Assembly (NCBI RefSeq): GCF_031755915.1
Contig: NC_083382.1
Coordinates: forward strand, 1,426,001 to 1,490,000
Direction of reading: 5' to 3'
DNA from: Ziziphus jujuba
Taxonomy: Eukaryota > Streptophyta > Magnoliopsida > Rosales > Rhamnaceae
DNA: 64,000 nucleotides
Notes under the pieces: generated by a model
Told to the model about the DNA's origin: nothing
What the model saw: the letters and a program-made list of their open reading frames with translations, nothing else
The model's database searches: none
Program-made: the position numbers and the translations under genes
Part shown: piece by piece, positions 58,086 through 64,000 of the stretch
Layout of the letters: each line of letters starts with the position of its first letter
How positions within the stretch are numbered: the first letter of the stretch is position 1

Positions 58086-59000
58086 TGGATCAATAAATTT
58101 TATCGGTTGGTCGGTTTATTTGCACATCCCTACTGAAAACCAAAACCCCCATTTTTTAATGGTCATGTGAATAGCATATGCCATTGACTGATGTGGCATC
58201 AATAAAGGTCATTATATTAAATGGAATTGAAAACCAATGGCTAAGATTGAAAGATAAGTATACTCAAGTATTCAAAAAACCAAGCAAAGGATCTGGGTCC
58301 CTTAGGAATATCTGTTATAATTAGAGGAGAACGGTTACAATTGTAAGTCTATTATAATCCACATAATTGTATTTTTAGCTTGACCCTCCAACAAATTATA
58401 ATTAAAGGACAACAATTACAGTATCTTGAGAATATTTTATAAGTTTTTAAAATCGCTTCCAATGTTGAAACTTATATATACAAAGAGTTTCTTATCTAAA
58501 ATCCTCTTACTTATACTGATTAAGATAGTTTTCCAATATAATATATATACAAAAATTCTTTAATCAGAGAATAATATTTTATGTTCTATTATATAAGATA
58601 ATTAAAATTCTATTATTTATACGTTTAAGAATTTTGAGAATTTTTATGTAGTAAGTGTTAAGTGTTTTTACATTCTATATAAAATTTTAAATTTGAGTTC
58701 AAATTAATTATTATTTTATAATTTGATCCTTAAACTTTTACTTTTACTTTTACTTTTGGTCTAGCCATGGATGACTCAAGATGTGCTTGAGTCTTTTTTT
58801 TTTTTTTGGTAGTTATTTTTTATTTTTTTTATTTTCTTTTAACAAAATAATAATCATGGAAAGACACTAGAAGATTTAACCGATAATGAGTCCACTTTGT
58901 TGCCTATGGAATATTCTTACACTCATTATATTTTTTAACAAAAAAATTTAATAAAATAATATAAAAAAAGATGGTCTTTTTGAAATTAATTTTTAAAACC
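58086..59000. other. Intergenic AT-rich DNA
   Basis: No gene recognised. It has a 'ttactttta' short tandem repeat near 58736-58756, a poly-T run at 58794-58808 and AT-rich stretches. Confidence 0.55.
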
Positions 59001-59052
59001 ATTCTGAGCAGCTCAATGAATAATAAAATTAGCTGGGATCCATTGTCTATTT

Positions 59053-59088
<36 letters not shown>

Positions 59089-59419
59089 TCCACTGCTATA
59101 TAAACTGATAACTCATAGATTAGTGACAATCATCAATCATGACAAATATAATTTTTTCCTTCGAAAATTTCATCAATCAAGTTATGCTCCAGTCCAAAAG
59201 AATGGAAGGAAGTCTGCTTCTCAAATTTGGTATATTTCGTATCCTACCAGATCTTTGTCAAAATCTTATTATAGACCCTTTGCTCAGTTTTTAAATATTA
59301 AATGATAACATTTTTACTTTCGGTGTCACCATTGATCAAAACTCGAGAAACTTGCCTTTTATCTTATGATTTTTTTCTTTCTTTCCAGGAAAAGAATAAG
59401 GAAAAGACTCAAAAAGTAT

Positions 59420-60180
59420 ACTCATGAGTTGTAAAGAGTCCCTAAATTCCTCTTTCTTTGATAGCTAGCGATGAGTTCTATGAACTTGAATATAAATTAA
59501 GTTTCTCGCTATAAATTAGTCATACACCTACCACGCAAGCCTCGCCTGGCTTCACTCATGAGTTGTAAAGAGTCCTATAAATTCCTCTTTCTTTGATAGC
59601 TAGCGATGAGTTCTATGAACTTGAATATAAATTAAGTTTCTCGCTATAAATTAGTCATACACCTACCACGCAAGCCTCATCTGGCTTCACGAGTATAAGC
59701 TCCAAATTGTAGAATATATAATTTCTTAAAGTTCGTCAGGATGAAATTTGTCACTGCTTTCTGCAAAAGTTCCTATTGATTATTCATCCACTCTCTACAT
59801 ACCCCAAAAAAAAAAAAAAAAAAAAAAGGAAAAAAAAAGAAGAGAAAACTGTAAAATATATCAAAAGAGATGACTTCTTTAAAAAAAACCTTACAAAGCA
59901 GAAGAGGTACAATTCTATAAACTAGAACATAAATTAAGTTTCTCGCTATAGATTAGTCATACACCTACCACGGAAGCCTTGTCTGGCTTCACTCGTATAA
60001 GTTCCAAAGTACAGAATATATAATTTCTTAAAGCATGTCAGAATTTGTCACTGCTTTCTACAAAAGTTCCTATTGATTATTCATCCACTCTCTGCATAAA
60101 AAAAAATAAAAAAAAAAGAAAAAAAAAAAAAAAAGAAAAGAAAGAAAACTGTAAAATATATCAAAATAGATGACTTCTTT
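59420..60180. repeat. Tandemly repeated upstream DNA of ankyrin copy 4
   Basis: A block starting 'ctcatgagttgtaaagagtc' at 59421 recurs at 59555 (134-bp period) through 'agctagcgatgagttctatgaacttgaatataaattaagtttctcgctataaattagtc' (shown only as similarity) and 'ccacgcaagcc'. A third partial copy starts around 59915 ('ctataaactagaacataaattaag'). Each of the second and third ends with 'ttcctattgattattcatccactct' and a long A-rich tract (59800-59845 and 60098-60140). It lies 200-900 bp before the start codon. Confidence 0.88.
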
Positions 60181-60350
60181 AAATAAACCTTACAAAGCAG
60201 AAGAGGTGCGATTAGTATAATTAATTTGATTACTTGTAATTAAACTCATGCCGAGCCACTATAATTAAACGATTTGGGATCCTAATCGCTCTTAATCTTC
60301 CCCTTCTTTTTTTCACCTACCTAAATTTGAAGGATAAGATTGTTGGCAAT

Positions 60351-60951
60351 ATGGATAAGACAGTGTTTGAAGCTGCAGCTTCAGGAGATCAAAGACTCAT
60401 TGAGCGACTGATCAGGCTAGGAGATGTTGATCCCAATCAACAGTGGCAAAGAGATATTGATCCCAATCAAGTAGTAACACCACACAACAACACTATTCTT
60501 CACATCGCTGTTAGATTCAATCAACAGGATATTACACAGCGTGTCAGTCGCTTATGTCCACAGCTACTGGTCAGAACCAATGCTGATGGGGACAGTCCCT
60601 TACATATAGCAGCGAAAATTGGGAACCGAGAAATTGTTCAGCGTCTCATCGGCGGTTTTAGGGACGTTGAAATCCGGCGAGCTGCTCTAAGAATGAAAAA
60701 CTTGAAGGAGGAAGACACAGCCTTACATGTTGCAGTTAAAAATGGTCACTTTGGCGTAGTACAGCTACTTACGCAAAACGATCCGGAGTTGTTGAATTTG
60801 GTGAATAAGGCTAATGAATCTCCACTTTTTCTTGCCGTGGAGGGAAGTTTTCTCGATATTGCACGGCATATTTTAAATTTTGGTGAAGCTTCATGCCATG
60901 GCTTCAATGGCATGAATGCTTTGCATACAGCCGTGGTTCGAGCACATCATG
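60351..60951 (+). CDS. Ankyrin/PGG-domain protein copy 4 (ACD6/ITN1-like), exon 1
   Basis: Starts at ATG 60351 (MDKTVFEAAASGDQRLIERL); an upstream in-frame TTG at 60327 is not needed. The exon holds about five ankyrin repeats: TILHIAVRFNQQDITQRV, SPLHIAAKIGNREIVQRL, TALHVAVKNGHFGVVQLL, SPLFLAVEGSFLDIARHI and NALHTAVVRAHHG. It ends ...catcatg with donor gtgatg (60952) in phase 1. Compared with copies 1 and 2 it has no stop or shift. Plant proteins of this class (ankyrin plus PGG domain with four membrane spans) sit in membranes and act in defence and salt or ROS signalling. The specific role here is unknown. Confidence 0.93.
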
Positions 60952-62076
60952 GTGATGTATATTACATATATATATATATATATATATAAACATATATTTG
61001 CATTCACACTTTCTATCTAGCTATATGTGTATAATACTCGTACATTCCTGCTATGACATGTTGATATATACCCAATTTTTATATGGTCAGGACCTTGTGA
61101 AACATTTATGAATAGGGATACACTATGTTAGCTGTTACATAGTAAAAGGTTTTTAAATTAATCTCCAAAAAGATTTAATCAACCACAAATAATAATTAAT
61201 GTTGGGTCTGACATACATTTTATGGATCGCTTTTTCCTTATTTAGGTTTTACTTTCTGAAAAATAAAAAATATTAAATGTTGTGTCACTTGTTAAATGAT
61301 ATGGATTGGCATTTATATAAGCCCCTCTTTAGAAATTCCTTACAACATCTTTACCCTCTTTAGAAATCCCTTATAACATTCTTATCATATCAAATTTCTA
61401 TACTAGAAAGTGTATATAAGGTCAAAAGTCTACCATAGCATAAGCATGCAAGTCTATTATAGTATAATTATTTATATACATATATGTGTGTGTATATCAA
61501 CACATATCAAACATAATAATTTTGCTAGAGATCACTTTATGTACGGAATAAATATGTGCATAAAACACATTTAACTGTAATAACTAGCTGAAACACTTTA
61601 ACTAAGATAAATTGCAGTTAAAACCGTCTTAACTATGACAAATTATATCTAAAAGGTTTTTGCCAAAAGGTTATTGGTCATAATGCGGTAACAACACACT
61701 TTATGGTCACCATATATGACACTTTCAACTACAATATTTCAGGTTTTAAAATATAAATATAAATATCACAATCAAAATATGTAATTAATTCTTTTATGCA
61801 AGCCAAAGATAAAGTTCAGAAACATATATACTATCAGCGCGGTATAAGCTTCTAAAATTGCTAATAGACCACTAGTGTATTTAGGAGCCTATTATTGCTG
61901 ATAGGATGCTCATGGACTCTTGCTATGGTGCAAGATCTTGCATAACAGCTCCTTTATATGTATGTATATTATCTATGTATATAAAATATATTTTGTAGTG
62001 GTATTTATATATGCTAGTTCCTATTTCCTAATTAACCTAACTTTCCTTGGAAACAATTAATGTTTTTTGGTTGCAG
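60952..62076 (+). other. Intron 1 of ankyrin copy 4
   Basis: 1125 bp, GT (gtgatg) to AG (ttgcag). It starts with an (AT)n tract at about 60965-60988, is AT-rich throughout and no coding is seen. The phase-1 codon is completed by 'cg' from exon 2 (Ala). Confidence 0.85.
60964..60989. repeat. AT microsatellites of the window (representative)
   Basis: Dinucleotide (AT)n tracts also occur near 1809-1829, 2518-2534, 2902-2923, 11948-11968, 19756-19777, 43945-43967, 51120-51141, 54266-54287, 59061-59086 and 62415-62436. Several sit in introns of the ankyrin copies. No function is inferred. Confidence 0.9.
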
Positions 62077-62211
62077 CGGGCATGCTTGAATGTCAGGCAT
62101 CTGAGTTATCTCTGGAAAGAATTCGGCGCCTGCTAAGTAACTTTTATTTATATGCTGGAGATCATTGTATTAATACACTACGTAATCAGACTCACCCGCA
62201 AACATATAGAG
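62077..62211 (+). CDS. Ankyrin/PGG copy 4, exon 2
   Basis: 135 nt, AGMLECQASELSLERIRRLL then SNFYLYAGDHCINTLRNQT. Donor gtaatc at 62212 in phase 1. It links the N-terminal and C-terminal ankyrin blocks. Equivalent exons in copies 1 and 2 are 24278-24422 and 50938-51072. Confidence 0.88.
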
Positions 62212-62585
62212 GTAATCAATCTGTCTTCTACATTTCCAGTTTTCCTGTATCGTCCTAAAGTACCAATACATATGTATATATATATGTATGTATGCACAAT
62301 AATTTTTTACTAGACTTCATCTATAAAGCACTTGAGTATATATATGTAATTTTTGGAATATTTTATCCGTATTCCATGTAAATAAGGTGATTTACTCGGT
62401 GAAGTAAAATTTTATATATATATATATATATATATACATGAAACGTTGTTTATACAAGATTTACACCAGATCTGGATATATATCCCATGGTTTACTTGTA
62501 ACCCGGTAAAATATTCCCACAGATATGTAACCTTTTACAGTGTGAGTGTGCATGAGATTTATAGCAAAATTATATATGTATATAG

Positions 62586-63118
62586 ATATTATGGACTTAC
62601 TGCTTCAACGAGAAGGGCTTGCAACACAACAAGATCAACTTTTTGGGTGGACTCCTCTTCATTGTGCAGCACATGTGGGGAATCAAGAAGCAACTAAACT
62701 TCTACTTCACAGTTTCCCCACTCGTATTGCATATCTACGGGACAACCAAGGCATGTCTGCTTTACACATTGCTGCTAAACAAGGCCATGTCAATGTAATG
62801 GAAGAAATTATTGATCGTAGTCCAGATGCTTGCGAATCCATTGACAACAGAGGATCGAATCCTCTTCATGTTGCCATTGCAAATGCAAAGCTTAATGTTG
62901 TCAGGTTCATACTGAACGAGCCAAGGCTTGACAGCCTCATCAATGCAGCCGATAACGAAGGCAATACGCCTCTGCATCTGGCTGCTAGAAGTGACAGACG
63001 CAGCATCATAACCATCCTCGTGAATGACAGTAGAGTGAACAAGAAGGCTCAAAATCTCATCTACCAAATGCCGATTGACTTTATTCTAGATAATCCAAAT
63101 CTTGGAGAGTTTTACAAG
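62586..63118 (+). CDS. Ankyrin/PGG copy 4, exon 3
   Basis: Starts at the acceptor tatatag/atatt (codon GAT split 1/2). It encodes DIMDLLLQREGLATQQDQLF and ankyrin repeats GWTPLHCAAHVGNQEATKLL, SALHIAAKQGHVNVMEEI, NPLHVAIANAKLNVVRFI and TPLHLAARSDRRSIITIL, ending NPNLGEFYK. The end of the exon is tacaag followed by gcaagt, a GC-type 5' splice site. The next acceptor (ttcag, 63550) keeps phase 0. Reading through the donor would hit a stop after SVSSYKV. Confidence 0.92.
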
Positions 63119-63124
63119 GCAAGT
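63119..63124 (+). other. GC-AG intron 5' splice site
   Basis: AAG/GCAAGT is the optimal context for the rare GC subclass of U2 introns. Copy 2 has the same (51704). Copy 1 has GT (gtaaat, 25050). Confidence 0.8.
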
Positions 63125-63550
63125 GTTTCAAGCTATAAAGTCTGAGTACTGAATTTTCATTATTAGAATGCTATTTAAATGCTATTCTTTGACAATAAAC
63201 ATCGGTTATGTGGCAAAACATACAAGTGCTATGGGATACCTTTTTTCCATATGCGTCTTGTTTTTAAAAACGTCAAGCTACATAACCATGATTTTTGCTA
63301 GCAGTTTTACTGCAGTTGACTACAATATGGTGAGTTTCACACAAATGATGAAATATTCATTATTGTCCTAGCATTGATTCTTTTTTAGATGAAAACATTA
63401 ATTTTCACCATCTTACATAATTGCGTTCTCAGTCTACAAGAATCAGATTTCGTTAAAACACAATTAATATTGTTTAGTGCCATTTATTGGGAATCATTTT
63501 TTATTATTCACACCAATTTAATACTACCATTCTTAATGTAATTTTTTCAG

Positions 63551-64000
63551 TCTATGATTGTAAGGAAGTTAGATAAACCGGGCGGCCGAGCAAGTCTGCG
63601 ATCACTTGTCAATCGGATAAATAGTCATGAGATAGGAACTAATACAGAAGTTGGTCACGAGAATAATGAAAGCAGAAGTCATAGGCTGAAGAATATACTC
63701 AACATTCATATACTGGTGGCAAGTCTTATAGCCACGGTGACTTTTGCAGCAGGGTTTGCAATGCCCGGAGGGTATGAACAAGATCTATCATCCACAAAGG
63801 GCATGGCAATGTTATCTAACAAGACATCTTTCAAGGTGTTTGTAATAGCAGATTCAATAGCTTTCTGCTGCTCCTCTGTCTCAGTGTTCATACAATTCTG
63901 GGGTTCCTTGGAGCATAACTATCATTTGCTTTTACGTTTTACAAGAGTTGCAGCAACTCTCACTTATATTTCTAGCCTTGGGATGGCAGTGGCTTTTACT
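63551..64000 (+). CDS. Ankyrin/PGG copy 4, exon 4 (runs off the window)
   Basis: 150 open codons to the window edge: SMIVRKLDKPGGRASLRSLV, a polar linker, then the PGG domain (ILVASLIATVTFAAGFAMPGGYEQD), STKGMAMLSNKTSFKVFVIAD, and hydrophobic segments 2 and 3 (SIAFCCSSVSVFIQFW; ATLTYISSLGMAVAFT). The last ~53 codons seen in copies 1 and 2 (to YIFGFL) should lie just beyond 64000. The linker codons that became TAG/TAA in copy 1 are intact here (VGHENNESRSHRL). Total coding so far is 573 codons without a stop. Confidence 0.93.

Noticed and set aside
1..64000. An undescribed defence, biosynthetic or regulatory system
   Set aside because: Nothing beyond known plant gene families and transposons was found. 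The unusual points (exon array, internal triplication, GC-AG intron, hairpin array) are reported separately rather than combined into a claimed system.

Overview
The window is plant nuclear DNA, most probably from a eudicot. It is AT-rich and has spliced genes with U2-type introns. It carries plant-type Ty1/copia and Ty3/gypsy LTR retrotransposons, hAT and Mutator-like (MULE) DNA transposons, and two plant gene families: LRAT-domain proteins and ankyrin/PGG-domain (ACD6/ITN1-like) proteins. The species cannot be named from the sequence. No tRNA, rRNA, CRISPR array or prokaryotic feature was seen.

Region 1, about 2.2-21.1 kb, is an LRAT-domain gene locus duplicated in pieces. One long C-terminal exon is intact (17707-18887). 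At least five versions of its first exon lie upstream of it (near 2.3, 12.4, 13.8, 15.0 and 16.9 kb). Decayed body-exon fragments lie at 4.1, 19.6 and 20.7 kb. The array is split by a 5.5-kb hAT transposon (4835-10369) with intact ends and an 8-bp target duplication but a broken transposase. A second, very decayed hAT-like element occupies 21176-22857.

Region 2, about 23.6-26.1 kb, is ankyrin/PGG copy 1, inactivated by frameshifts and stops. Next comes an orphan three-exon 3' end of an unrecognised minus-strand gene (26354-26850), then a 5'-truncated copia element on the minus strand (26907-30765) and a gypsy LTR fragment.

Region 3, about 31-43.4 kb, is a degenerate MULE (MULE1). It has a Ulp1-like protease pseudogene on the plus strand and a MuDR-type transposase pseudogene on the minus strand. 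A non-autonomous gypsy element (37041-43282) is nested near its right end. That element keeps gag-protease, PBS, PPT and LTRs but has lost the reverse transcriptase/RNase H/integrase core.

Region 4, about 44.6-52.9 kb, is ankyrin/PGG copy 2, a pseudogene split by a near-complete copia element (45188-50794) inserted exactly at the 5' splice site of intron 1. Another ankyrin exon fragment follows. A second, internally deleted MULE (MULE2, 53253-57028) with long terminal inverted repeats comes next.

Region 5, about 57.5-64 kb, has an ankyrin first-exon fragment, tandemly repeated promoter DNA, and ankyrin/PGG copy 4. Copy 4 is open through four exons up to the window edge and is the only ankyrin copy that looks functional. 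Overall this is a tandem-duplication and transposon graveyard around two probable working genes: LRAT at about 13.8-18.9 kb and ankyrin/PGG at 60.35 kb onward.
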